Assembly (NCBI RefSeq): GCF_039655865.1
Contig: NZ_JBBYXL010000002.1
Span: forward strand, 248,001-312,000
DNA length: 64,000 nt
Source: Prosthecobacter sp. SYSU 5D2
GTDB lineage: Bacteria > Verrucomicrobiota > Verrucomicrobiia > Verrucomicrobiales > Verrucomicrobiaceae
Direction of reading: 5' to 3'
Of the stretch, positions 33,459 to 42,704 are shown one piece after another. A model generated the notes under the pieces. The model did no database searches. It saw nothing but the letters and a program-made list of their open reading frames with translations, and was not told where the DNA came from. The translations under genes and the position numbers were made by a program. Position 1 is the first letter of the stretch; every line of letters starts with the position of its first letter.

Positions 33459-35306
33459 ATGAATTCTGAGGTCCAAAACTTGGTCGCGGCAGGCAAACTT
33501 GCCTCCGCTGACGGCGAAAAATTATCGAAACTCGAACCCGGCACCTTCTGCCTGCACAAAAGCTGGGGCGTAGGAAAAGTGGTGCAATGGGACCTGATGG
33601 GGGACCGCATCATTCTGGATTTTGAAGACAAGCCCGGCCACGGCCTGAAGCTGTCCTTTGCCATCACCTCCCTGGAAATCCTTCCGGGGGAGCACCTGCT
33701 GGCACGCCGCCTGTCCGATCTGGAAGGCCTGAAAAACCTCGCCAAGACCAAGGTCACCGAACTCATCGAGCTGGCCCTCAAATCCTCCGGCAGCTCCATG
33801 TCCCTGGATGATCTGGAGCGCCTGCTGAAGCCCCGCATCGTCACCGAGGGTGAATACAAAAAGTGGTGGGAATCCGCCAAAAAGACCCTCAAGACCGCCC
33901 GTCACATCGTCGTCCCCTCCAAGCGCACGGAACCTCTCGTCCTGCGTGACAGCGCTGAAAAACCCGGCGGCGTCATGGTGCAGAACTTTCTGGCCAAGCG
34001 CGATCTGAAAGGCAAGCTCGGCGTCCTCGCCCTCATCCAGAAAGATCTGGACCTCTTCGAAGATCCCGGCACCGAGCTTGTCCCCGTCTTCCAGGACATT
34101 TCCGATACCGTCCGCAAAGCCTGGAAGCTCCACCTCAAGGACAGCCTTCAGCTTCTCCTGGCGCGCGATGAACTCATCGAATCCATCGAAAACGCTTCCG
34201 CCCCCATGGGCTCCATGAAGGTGGCAGACCTCGTCTGCGAAGCCAAGCCTCTCCTGGCCGAAAACATCGGCGGTCTGCCCGTCAGCCAGCTTGGCCGCAT
34301 GTACCGCGCCTTCCCGGAGGCCTTCCCGGAGCGCGTCTGGGTGCCGGAAATCCTCAACCACCTTACCCGCACCGGCGGCCGTGCCGTGGCGGAAATCGCC
34401 GTCGTGCTGGATGCCAATGGCGAGCTGGAAGTGCTGACCGAATTCCTCAAGAAATCCGTCCGTAACCGCACCCTCAGCGCTGATCTGCTCATCTGGATCT
34501 GCAAAGAGCGCAAAGGCCTGGCCCAGTCCGTGTTCAGCATTGACCTTGGCAACGCTATCCTGGACGCCTGCGAAGACGACCACGTCCAGGGCGGACCCAA
34601 GCGCACCGGCCGCCTGGCCGACCAGCTCTCGGATGACAAAACCCTCGTCCAGGAAATGGTGCAGGATACGGATGCCGAGTCCCTGCGTAACTTTGCCAAA
34701 CGTCTCATGAGCAGCTCCGTCCTGGACGAGCTGACCCGCCGTTCCCTCCTGGCCCGCGTCATCAAGGCCCGTCCTGAAATGGAAGCCTTGATGTCTGAAA
34801 ACGCCGAGTCCCGCGAGGACAACCGCCTCATCGTCTCCTGGGACAGCCTGGAGAAGAAAAAAGCCGAGCTTGACGAACTCGTTAACGTCAAGATCCCGCA
34901 CAACAAGAGCGAAATCCAGATCGCCAAGGAAGAAGGCGACCTTCGCGAAAACGGCGGCTACAAAGCCGCCCGCGACCAGCAGGCCGTGCTCAACCGCATG
35001 AAGGACCAGCTTGAGCGTGAAGTCGGCCTCTCCCGCGGCACCGACTTCGCCAACGTCGCGACCGACAAGATCGGCATCGGCACCATGGTGGACTTCCAGG
35101 ATGTCACCTCCGGCGAAACGGAAACTTACACCATCCTCGGCGCCTGGGACGGCGACCTGGACAAAAACATCGTCTCCTACCTCTCCGAGATCGCCAAGGT
35201 GCTCATCGGCAAGGTCGTGGGTGATGAAGTCGAAATCCCAACTGACGACGGCACCGGTCGTAAAGTGAAAGTTCTCGCCATCCGCGCCTACAACACCGGC
35301 GCGTGA
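33459..35306 (+). CDS. greA: GreA-type transcript cleavage factor with long N-terminal extension
   Basis: 615 residues against about 158 for ordinary GreA. The C-terminal part (about 455-615) is GreA. Its coiled-coil finger has KSEIQIAKEEGDLRENGGY; the catalytic acidic pair is Asp494 and Glu497, followed by a KIGIGTMVDF and GDEVEIPT FKBP-like half. About 450 residues before it are mostly helical with an early KSWGVGKVVQWD beta segment that resembles RNAP-binding domains. Chlamydial GreA is also about 700 residues with such an extension, so this is a PVC trait. It rescues backtracked RNA polymerase by stimulating RNA cleavage. It ends with a strong terminator. Confidence 0.9.
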   Translation: MNSEVQNLVAAGKLASADGEKLSKLEPGTFCLHKSWGVGKVVQWDLMGDRIILDFEDKPGHGLKLSFAITSLEILPGEHLLARRLSDLEGLKNLAKTKVTELIELALKSSGSSMSLDDLERLLKPRIVTEGEYKKWWESAKKTLKTARHIVVPSKRTEPLVLRDSAEKPGGVMVQNFLAKRDLKGKLGVLALIQKDLDLFEDPGTELVPVFQDISDTVRKAWKLHLKDSLQLLLARDELIESIENASAPMGSMKVADLVCEAKPLLAENIGGLPVSQLGRMYRAFPEAFPERVWVPEILNHLTRTGGRAVAEIAVVLDANGELEVLTEFLKKSVRNRTLSADLLIWICKERKGLAQSVFSIDLGNAILDACEDDHVQGGPKRTGRLADQLSDDKTLVQEMVQDTDAESLRNFAKRLMSSSVLDELTRRSLLARVIKARPEMEALMSENAESREDNRLIVSWDSLEKKKAELDELVNVKIPHNKSEIQIAKEEGDLRENGGYKAARDQQAVLNRMKDQLEREVGLSRGTDFANVATDKIGIGTMVDFQDVTSGETETYTILGAWDGDLDKNIVSYLSEIAKVLIGKVVGDEVEIPTDDGTGRKVKVLAIRAYNTGA

Positions 35307-35336
35307 TCTGAGATCAGACTTCGATATTCAATCCTG

Positions 35337-35364
35337 GGGGCGATGCGAAAGCATCGCCCCTTTT
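35337..35364 (+). terminator. Intrinsic terminator after greA
   Basis: Perfect 10-bp stem GGGGCGATGC (35337-35346) / GCATCGCCCC (35351-35360) closed by a stable GAAA tetraloop and followed by TTTT (35361-35364), 30 bp after the greA stop. Confidence 0.9.
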
Positions 35365-35388
35365 GCGTGCGGCGTATCTTCTGGCGTT

Positions 35389-36051
35389 ATGGACGATCCT
35401 TCTCACGAAACCCCGCCCCTCCGCCAGCGCATCGAGGAAGCGTATCTGCATGAACTGCGCTCCGAGGGCCGGGCACCTGTTTCCGTCTTCCGCCTGTGCC
35501 AGGGACTGGGCATCACGGAGCGGGAGTTTTTCAGCGAATTCTCCTCACTGGAGGCTGTGGAGCGGCAGTGGTGGCTGGCGAGGTTGGAGCACGTCATCCA
35601 GTCGGTGGAAAGCGGCCCGGAGTGGCAGGGTTTCACCGCCCGGCAGCGGCTGCTGGCCTTCCTCTTTGCTTTTGTGGAGGCTTCCATGGATTTCCGAAGC
35701 CTGCTCCTGGTACGGCTGGGTCATGCACTGCCAGTCCAGCCCGTGCGTGAGTGGGCCGCGCTTGAGGAGCGCTATGAGGAGTTTGCCAGGGGCATTCTCA
35801 TGCATGGGCGCGCCCAGGGAGAGATCATGGCCCGGGGGCCGCTGTCGGCAGCCTATCCAAAAGTGTTGCGGGTCCTGCTGCGCAGCGTCATGGCTTTTTA
35901 TCTGAAGGATGACAGTCACAAATTCGAGCGCACGGATGCCTTCATTGAAAAATCCGTCACCGTGCTCTTTGACCTCATGGGCCGCCAGGCGCTGGATTCC
36001 GGCTTTGACCTCGTGCGCTTTCTTTTACCGGGAGGCCTGCACCGCGCCTGA
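35389..36051 (+). CDS. TetR-like regulator
   Basis: 220 residues. The N-terminal part (about 10-60: RQRIEEAYLHELRSEG, then VSVFRLCQGLGITEREFFSEFSS) reads as a TetR-type three-helix DNA-binding domain, where ITEREFFSEFSSLEA corresponds to the recognition helix region. The rest is an all-helical ligand/dimer domain (TetR C-terminal). It ends 2 bp before the ABC1 kinase start, so both are co-transcribed. It may regulate its own operon. The ligand is unknown. Confidence 0.75.
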   Translation: MDDPSHETPPLRQRIEEAYLHELRSEGRAPVSVFRLCQGLGITEREFFSEFSSLEAVERQWWLARLEHVIQSVESGPEWQGFTARQRLLAFLFAFVEASMDFRSLLLVRLGHALPVQPVREWAALEERYEEFARGILMHGRAQGEIMARGPLSAAYPKVLRVLLRSVMAFYLKDDSHKFERTDAFIEKSVTVLFDLMGRQALDSGFDLVRFLLPGGLHRA

Positions 36052-36053
36052 CC

Positions 36054-37364
36054 ATGGCCGCTGAGCAACCTGCCCAGGAAAGCATCCGCAGCACCCCGCT
36101 CACCCGCATGGCGGACCTGGCGGGAACGGGCGCGCGCGTGGGGATGAACTACCTCAAATACTACGGCCAGCGCGCCGTCAGTCCCACGTCTTCGCAGGCG
36201 GACCTGCGCCGTGAACTGGATGAGGTGAATGCACGGGATGTCTATGCCTCCTTCAGCCGTCTTAAAGGCGGGCCGCTGAAGCTGGCGCAGATGCTCAGCA
36301 TTGATGACAACCTGCTGCCCCCGGCCTATTCCGCGCAGTTTTCTCAAGCGCAGTATTCTGCTCCGCCCCTGTCCTGGCCGTTGGTCCGCCGCACCTTGGA
36401 ACGCGAGTTTGGCCAGCCGGTGGAATCCCTTTACGACAGCTTTACTCCGCAGGCCGCTCACGGTGCCTCCATCGGCCAGGTGCATCAGGCCACCCGCGCC
36501 GGGAAAAAACTGGCCGTGAAAGTCCAGTATCCAGGCGTGGCCGATTCCATGCGCAGCGACCTCCGTGTCGTCAAACCGGTGGCGCTACAAATCCTCGGTT
36601 TGCGGGAGGAGGACATCGCCCATTATTTCCAGGAGGTGGAAACCCGCCTGCTGGAGGAGACGGATTACGTGGCTGAGCTGAGGCGCAGCCAGGAGATCGC
36701 CACCGCCTGCGCCGCGCTGCCGGGTTTGCGCTTCCCCGCCTTTTATCCCGACCGCTGCTCCGCCCGCGTGCTCACCATGGACTGGATGGAGGGCATCACC
36801 CTGGACCGCTTTGCCGCCGGCGATGCCACCCAGGAAGAGCGGAACCGCATCGGCCAGGCGTTGTGGGATTTTTACCAGCATCAGATCCACGTCTTGTATC
36901 TCTTCCATGCCGACCCCCATCCAGGGAATTTCCTCGTGGCGGAAGGCCAGCTCATCGTCCTGGATTTCGGCTGTACCCGTGCCATCACCCCGGAGTTTCA
37001 TGCCAAGCAGTTCGCCTTTTTAAACCCGGCCCTGCTGGATTCTGAGGCCGCTCTGGAAACCGCCCTCCGTGACATGGACGTACTCCTGCCGGCCGATGGC
37101 CCCGCCCAGCGCAGCAAGATCCTGGACCTCGCCCGCCAGTCCATTGAGCTGCTCACCCGGCCTTTTCAGACTGAGAGCTTTGACTTCGCCGATCCCGCCT
37201 TCATGCAGGCTATTTACTTGATGGGCGATGCCAACCGCCAGGATCGCAGTCTGCGCTCCCTGCGCGGTGCCCGTGGCCGCTCAGAAAGCGTGTATTTAAA
37301 CCGTGCCTTCTTCGGCCTCTTCAGCCTCTTGCACCGCCTCCGGGCCAGGGTGGAGACGCGGTGA
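36054..37364 (+). CDS. ABC1/AarF/UbiB family atypical kinase
   Basis: 436 residues. Family motifs in order are: KxGQ-like LKLAQMLS (Gly replaced by Ala); the Ala-rich nucleotide loop GASIGQVHQA; the lysine of LAVKVQYPG; Glu in LLEETDYVAEL; DPHPGNFLV with the catalytic-loop Asp and Asn; and LDFG. Members support ubiquinone or other isoprenoid-lipid biology by ATP binding or hydrolysis. The tight coupling to the TetR-like gene (2-bp gap) recalls regulator-kinase pairs in several phyla. The KLAQ variant is unusual, because the KxGQ motif controls nucleotide choice in this family. Confidence 0.85.
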   Translation: MAAEQPAQESIRSTPLTRMADLAGTGARVGMNYLKYYGQRAVSPTSSQADLRRELDEVNARDVYASFSRLKGGPLKLAQMLSIDDNLLPPAYSAQFSQAQYSAPPLSWPLVRRTLEREFGQPVESLYDSFTPQAAHGASIGQVHQATRAGKKLAVKVQYPGVADSMRSDLRVVKPVALQILGLREEDIAHYFQEVETRLLEETDYVAELRRSQEIATACAALPGLRFPAFYPDRCSARVLTMDWMEGITLDRFAAGDATQEERNRIGQALWDFYQHQIHVLYLFHADPHPGNFLVAEGQLIVLDFGCTRAITPEFHAKQFAFLNPALLDSEAALETALRDMDVLLPADGPAQRSKILDLARQSIELLTRPFQTESFDFADPAFMQAIYLMGDANRQDRSLRSLRGARGRSESVYLNRAFFGLFSLLHRLRARVETR

Positions 37365-37473
37365 AACCCGCTCCAACCTGTTCATATTGTGTACCTTCGT
37401 GATGTTTTAGCCATTCCGTGTTAGGCTGGGTCCCGATCATGCTTTGATACAAAGGGCGTCCCCCCCTTTTGTC

Positions 37474-40400
37474 ATGAATTTGCCCCCCCCTGTCCGCCTG
37501 CGGACCCTAGGTGCTGCTGTCCGCGCGGTGCTGCTGGTCACGATATTGCACCCCTGCCTTCCCATCCCGGCTGCCAATCTCACCTGGGATACGGACGGCA
37601 CCGCAGGTGGCGCTACCGGCGGCACTGGAATCTGGGATCTCTCCGCCCTGCATTGGAACAATGCGGGCACCCTCCAGGCCTGGCAGAATACCGTCAGCCA
37701 CGCCGCCATTTTCGGTGGTACTGCTGGCACCGTGACTTTGGGCAGTCCCATCGCAGTCACAGGAATGACGTTTAACAGCAGTGGTTATTCCATCGTCGGT
37801 GGAGCTCATATGCTGACCTTGGGCGGCTCGGTCAATACCGTCACGGCCACCCACACCGCTTCCATTTTGGCGGATATGACCCTCTCGGCAAATACAAGTT
37901 TTGTCGGTGCGGGAGACCTGACCATCGAAACAGGCAGCACCATTGCAGGGGCCGGTTTTAATCTTTCCAAAGGCAACGCAGGCACTCTGACTTTGGGTGC
38001 TGAGATCGTAGATGCGGGCTCTCTTTCCGTCTCGGGTGGGGTGCTGGATCTCACTGGCAGCATGACCCGCACCCTTTATGCCACGGCCGGGTCATTGTCG
38101 GTCAGCGGCGGTGCTGTGCTGAATATTTATGGCACTTTGGGGACCTCCGCCGCTATTCCGACGGCGCAGACGGCCTTTTCTGGAAACAGCGTGACCAATA
38201 TCTACGGCACCGCCTACATGTCCGGGGGCTCCTCCACCTTCAGGATCGGAGAGGGGACCAATGCGACGGTCAATGTGGTGGGTGGCACTTTGACCATTGG
38301 CACATCTTCTGCCGGAGTGGCTTTAGGGCGGGGGGCGGCGACCGCCAGCGGCTTTCTCAACATCTCCGCTGGGTCCATGATCCTGGCCAGTAATACCAAC
38401 GTCTTCCGTGTGGGGGCAGGTTACTCCAATCCGGACAATAGCGGTGCCAGTGTGGTCACCCTGTCAGGCACAGGTCTTCTGGAAACACAGACAACGACTG
38501 GAACCATCCTTCTGGGGTCCAATCTGGCCGGCAATACCGCCAGCACCGGCACCTTTCACCTCGATGGAGGCACCTTGGCCACCAACCGCACCATCATTGG
38601 CGGGTCCGCGGGGGCCTCCTATTTTAACTTCAATGGCGGCACGTTGAAGGCCAATGGAACTACCGTCACCCTGGCCTCCTCCCTGACCACCGTCAATGTC
38701 CGCGACGGCGGCGGGACCCTTGATACTAACGGCTTCGATATCAATATCGCCAAAGGCATGACTCATTCCGACATCGAAGACGATGCAGCGGTGGATGGCG
38801 GCATCACTAAAACCGGCACAGGCATCCTCACCTTCAGCGGCTCCGAGGCCAATACCTACAACGGTGTCACCACCCTCAAGGCTGGCGAGCTGCATCTCAA
38901 CAAGGACGCGGGCGTCATGGCCATCGCGGGAAATATCACCCTGGGGGATGGCACCACCAGTGTTTTGCTGAAGCTGCTCGCCACGGGCCAGATCGCCGAT
39001 ACCAGCGTGATCACCCTGAACGGTACCGATGCCGATGCAGGCCTCTTCCAGCTCAATGGCATGAGCGAGACCATTGGCGGACTCATCAGCACCGGTGGTG
39101 CGGGTATGGTGGAAAACCAAAGCGCCACCGCCGCCACGCTCACACTGAACAATGTGGGCAGCCATAATTTCAGCGGCTTGCTGCGCAACGGCAGTCTGGC
39201 CGGCATACTCTCTTTGACCAAACAAGGCGCAGGCACACAGATCCTCAGCAGCATCGCCACTTATACGGGCGTCACCACCATTGACGATGGCACCCTCCAG
39301 TTCGGCGTGAACAGCGCGCTTACCGGTACCTCCAGCGTCATCATCGCCGGGGCAGGAAGCACCGTTCCCGCCACCCTGAGTATCAATGGTTATACCTGGA
39401 CGGCCCCCGCCCTCACCTTTTACAATGCCACCTCCACAGCCACCAGCCAGGGCGTCATTGACATCGGCACAGATGGCGTGCTGACACTGAGCAGCACCCT
39501 GACGGTCAACAATGACAACCAGCCTCTGGGTGCCCTCATCACCGGCGGGACCCTGGATTTTGGCGGGGCCACCCGTACCTTTGCCATTGCCGACAGCAGC
39601 AATGCCGTGGCGGACCTTACCATCACCTCCAACATCACCTCCACAACTGGAGGCCTGCTCAAAACAGGCACTGGCACCCTTCGGCTCACCGGAGGGGTGA
39701 CTTTGGCCGGGGGCATGAATGTCAGCAATGGCGTGCTGGAAGTTGGCGGCACCGTCAGCACCAGCACTTTTAACACGGTCATCGGTTCCATTCTCCCTGG
39801 CACCTTGCGCCTAACCGGAGGTTCCTACTCGACGACCACTGCCTCCGTCGGCACCATCAGCAACCAGAGCGGGGCCCTCATCGTCACGGGAGGAGATTTT
39901 GTTACCACCACTACCAGCACCTCATCCGGGATCCGGGTTGGTGAGAATGGCTACGGAGGGTTATTCCTTTCCGGCGGCACCATTTCTACGCAGCGGGTGG
40001 ATACTTGGGACGGCTCGGCAGCGTCCTCAGCAGCGGTCATACAGATCAGCGGAGGCATACTCAATACCGCCAACTACATCATGCTGCGCAATGAGCGCTG
40101 GGAATTCACGATGACGGGCGGGGAGGTACGTCGAACGGGGGATTACATCGCCCTGGGCTTCCGCAGCGGTAGCTCGGTGGGTAATGCCACCACCACCAAC
40201 CAGGGAGCCATGACTGTGGCGGGCGGCACGGTTAACAATGCCGGTTTCTTGGTCACCATGGGGCAGCAAAACAATGCCTCCGCCCTGGGCACCATCCACC
40301 TGAACCTGAATGCAGGCACCCTGATTACCAACCAGATCATCCTCTATAACTCTAATGATTCGGGAACCCGTGGGCATGTGAATTTTAACGGCGGCCTGCT

Positions 40401-41964
40401 ACGTGCGAGTGTCAGCCAGGCCAATTTTGTGACTGTGTCCGGCTCCACAGGAACTGGCTCCCTCACCGCTTACGTCAATGGTGCTTTCGGGGCCTTTGAC
40501 GGCGGGGCGGTGATTGATTCCAACGGAGTTAACATCACTATCCCCATTGCTCTTTTGACCCCCACCGGGGACGGCGTCTCTGCCATCCCGCTGATCTCCG
40601 GCGGCAGCGGTTATATCGGCGCGCCGTATGTTGAGATCACCGGCGGCGGCGGCAGCGGAGCCACCGCCTCCGCCACTGTGGACCAGGATCCCACCAGCGC
40701 CACCTACGGCCAGATCCTCAGCATCACCGTCACCAATCCGGGCATCGGATACACCGCCGCGCCCACCATCACCCTCATCGGCGGCGGCGGTACTGGAGCG
40801 GCCATCGGCACCGTCACCACTTTGACCAATACTTCCGGCGGACTCACCAAAAGCGGCACCGGCATTCTTACCCTTTCGGGTGCGGCAGAAAACACCTTCA
40901 CCGGCACATCACAGATCCTGGCCGGGGAGCTTCATCTGGCCAAGACCGCCGGCGTCACCGCCCTGGCCGGAGACATCCACATCGGCGACGGCAGTGCCAG
41001 CGCCGTGCTGCGTCTAACCAATAGTAACCAAATTGCCGATACCAGCGTGGCCAGCTTCACAGGCAGCGGAGCCGCCGCCGGCACCTTCCGCCTGAACAAC
41101 CAGAGCGAAACCATCGGCGGCCTTAGCAGCAGCGGCGGCGCAGGCATTGTCGAAAATGAATCCGGCAGCGCCGCCACCAGCACCCTCACCCTCCAGGTGG
41201 CTTCCGGCATCCAGACCTTCAGCGGCATCCTCCGCAATGGTGACGGCAGCGGCACGGATGGCACCCTGGCCCTGGTTAAATCTGGCGCAGGCACCCAGGT
41301 TCTCAGCGGCCTCAATACCTACACCGGCAGCACCACCATCAGTGCAGGCATCCTCCAGCTCACCGGCATCGGCAGCACTGGAACCGGAGCCGTTACCGTG
41401 GCCAACGGCAGCACCCTCTCCGGCACAGGCACCGTCCGTGGCAGCAGCTTCACCGCCGCCAGCGGAGCCATCATTCATGCGGGGGATGGGACCGATGCCG
41501 CCAGCTTCGGCACCTTGCAGTTCTCCCCCATCTCCGGAAACGGAACCTTGGATTTCCAGGCTGGAAGCGTCATCATCCTGGGGCTTAATCCGGGGGGCAT
41601 CTCCGATCTCCTCAGTTTCACAGGCACCAGTGAGACCAGCCTCCTTTTGAATGGCGGCCTCACCATCACCGCCCCTGGCTTTACTCCCACCGCTGAACAG
41701 ACTTTCAATCTCCTCGACTGGACCGGACTCATCTCCGCCCCCACCTTTGCCAGCCACTACAGTTCCGGCGGCTACCTTTACGGTAATGGCGAGGAGGCCA
41801 CGGGGCTGGACCTGCCGGACATCTACGGCAGCGGCTACGCCTGGGACCTCAGCCAGTTCACCACTAACGGCTCCCTCCACCTCATCTACGTCATTCCGGA
41901 ACCTTCCCGCGTCTTCCTTCTCCTCGTCTCCCTTGGCTGCCTCATCAACCGTCGCAGACGCTGA
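37474..41964 (+). CDS. Autotransporter-associated beta-strand repeat protein with PEP-CTERM tail
   Basis: 1,496 residues from the ATG at 37474; a TTG at 37444 would add 10. Signal-like N-terminus ending around PIPAAN. The body is Gly/Thr/Ser/Asn-rich right-handed beta-helix made of TIGR02601-type repeats such as KTGTGILTFSGSEANTYNG, repeated TLSGxNTYTG and GGLxxSGGAG words. A distinct loop-rich segment near residues 1040-1110 has GGSGYIGAPYVEITGGGG and ITVTNPGIGYTAAP. It ends with IPEPSR, a hydrophobic helix and RRRR, a PEP-CTERM signal, instead of a beta-barrel. Probably exported and anchored or released by an exosortase; an adhesin or matrix role is inferred. Confidence 0.9.
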   Translation: MNLPPPVRLRTLGAAVRAVLLVTILHPCLPIPAANLTWDTDGTAGGATGGTGIWDLSALHWNNAGTLQAWQNTVSHAAIFGGTAGTVTLGSPIAVTGMTFNSSGYSIVGGAHMLTLGGSVNTVTATHTASILADMTLSANTSFVGAGDLTIETGSTIAGAGFNLSKGNAGTLTLGAEIVDAGSLSVSGGVLDLTGSMTRTLYATAGSLSVSGGAVLNIYGTLGTSAAIPTAQTAFSGNSVTNIYGTAYMSGGSSTFRIGEGTNATVNVVGGTLTIGTSSAGVALGRGAATASGFLNISAGSMILASNTNVFRVGAGYSNPDNSGASVVTLSGTGLLETQTTTGTILLGSNLAGNTASTGTFHLDGGTLATNRTIIGGSAGASYFNFNGGTLKANGTTVTLASSLTTVNVRDGGGTLDTNGFDINIAKGMTHSDIEDDAAVDGGITKTGTGILTFSGSEANTYNGVTTLKAGELHLNKDAGVMAIAGNITLGDGTTSVLLKLLATGQIADTSVITLNGTDADAGLFQLNGMSETIGGLISTGGAGMVENQSATAATLTLNNVGSHNFSGLLRNGSLAGILSLTKQGAGTQILSSIATYTGVTTIDDGTLQFGVNSALTGTSSVIIAGAGSTVPATLSINGYTWTAPALTFYNATSTATSQGVIDIGTDGVLTLSSTLTVNNDNQPLGALITGGTLDFGGATRTFAIADSSNAVADLTITSNITSTTGGLLKTGTGTLRLTGGVTLAGGMNVSNGVLEVGGTVSTSTFNTVIGSILPGTLRLTGGSYSTTTASVGTISNQSGALIVTGGDFVTTTTSTSSGIRVGENGYGGLFLSGGTISTQRVDTWDGSAASSAAVIQISGGILNTANYIMLRNERWEFTMTGGEVRRTGDYIALGFRSGSSVGNATTTNQGAMTVAGGTVNNAGFLVTMGQQNNASALGTIHLNLNAGTLITNQIILYNSNDSGTRGHVNFNGGLLRASVSQANFVTVSGSTGTGSLTAYVNGAFGAFDGGAVIDSNGVNITIPIALLTPTGDGVSAIPLISGGSGYIGAPYVEITGGGGSGATASATVDQDPTSATYGQILSITVTNPGIGYTAAPTITLIGGGGTGAAIGTVTTLTNTSGGLTKSGTGILTLSGAAENTFTGTSQILAGELHLAKTAGVTALAGDIHIGDGSASAVLRLTNSNQIADTSVASFTGSGAAAGTFRLNNQSETIGGLSSSGGAGIVENESGSAATSTLTLQVASGIQTFSGILRNGDGSGTDGTLALVKSGAGTQVLSGLNTYTGSTTISAGILQLTGIGSTGTGAVTVANGSTLSGTGTVRGSSFTAASGAIIHAGDGTDAASFGTLQFSPISGNGTLDFQAGSVIILGLNPGGISDLLSFTGTSETSLLLNGGLTITAPGFTPTAEQTFNLLDWTGLISAPTFASHYSSGGYLYGNGEEATGLDLPDIYGSGYAWDLSQFTTNGSLHLIYVIPEPSRVFLLLVSLGCLINRRRR

Positions 41965-42029
41965 TCACGTTCCGATCTTCTCAGCGACCGCTTGCGGTGG
42001 CTGCCGGCCGCCGTCATGATCTCAGGCTT

Positions 42030-42692
42030 ATGACTTCTGCCATCATTGTCGCCGCCGGGAGCAGCCGCCGGATGGGTTTTAACAAGCTGCTGGCGCCGCT
42101 GGCCGGAATCGCTGTACTGCATCGTACGTTAGGCCGGTTTCAGGCCTGTGCGGAGGTAGCGGAGATCATTGTCGTGGGCGGGGAGGAGGTGCGGCAGGCG
42201 GTGGAGTCCTGGCGGCAAGAGCTGCCGAAGCTCGGGGCCGTCATCGCCGGAGGGGCTGAGCGGCATCTGTCCGTGTGGGCGGGCCTGCAAGCTTGTGCGC
42301 CGGATACGGAAATCATCGCGGTGCATGACGGCGCACGGCCTTTGATCCAGCCGGGCCAGATCAGCCTGTGCATTGCGGCGGCCCGTGAAAAAGGGGCGGT
42401 GGCCTGTGCCCGGCCCATGACGGAGACGATCAAGCGGGCGGATGCGCAGGGCCGGATCACGGAGTCCCTGGACCGCTCGGGTGTGTGGGTCATGGAGACC
42501 CCGCAGGTCTTTCAGCGGGATCTGCTCATCCGGGCCTATGAAGCGGTGATCCAGGATGGAGCCCTGGTCACGGATGAGGTGTCCGCCGTCCAGCATATCG
42601 GGCAGGCGGTCACCGTGGTGGAAAACACCACGCCGAATCCCAAGATCACCTTTCCGTCGGACCTGGTCCTGGCGGAAAGGTTTCTGGATTGA
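42030..42692 (+). CDS. ispD: 2-C-methyl-D-erythritol 4-phosphate cytidylyltransferase
   Basis: 220 residues, normal length. Nucleotide loop AAGSSRRMG (residues 8-16) with Lys19, HDGARPL, the ARPMTETIKRAD block, ETPQVFQ and VTDEVSAVQ are all characteristic of IspD. It joins CTP to MEP in the methylerythritol phosphate isoprenoid pathway. The start ATG at 42030 is chosen because the nucleotide motif begins right after; the open frame upstream to 41997 is not conserved. It lies alone, convergent with an oxidoreductase gene; ispF is not adjacent. Confidence 0.94.
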   Translation: MTSAIIVAAGSSRRMGFNKLLAPLAGIAVLHRTLGRFQACAEVAEIIVVGGEEVRQAVESWRQELPKLGAVIAGGAERHLSVWAGLQACAPDTEIIAVHDGARPLIQPGQISLCIAAAREKGAVACARPMTETIKRADAQGRITESLDRSGVWVMETPQVFQRDLLIRAYEAVIQDGALVTDEVSAVQHIGQAVTVVENTTPNPKITFPSDLVLAERFLD

Positions 42693-42704
42693 ACTGAAAG
42701 TCAA

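Noticed and set aside
33522-34901. 459-codon minus-strand frame in greA
   Set aside because: Antisense shadow of the long GreA coding frame, without motifs of its own.
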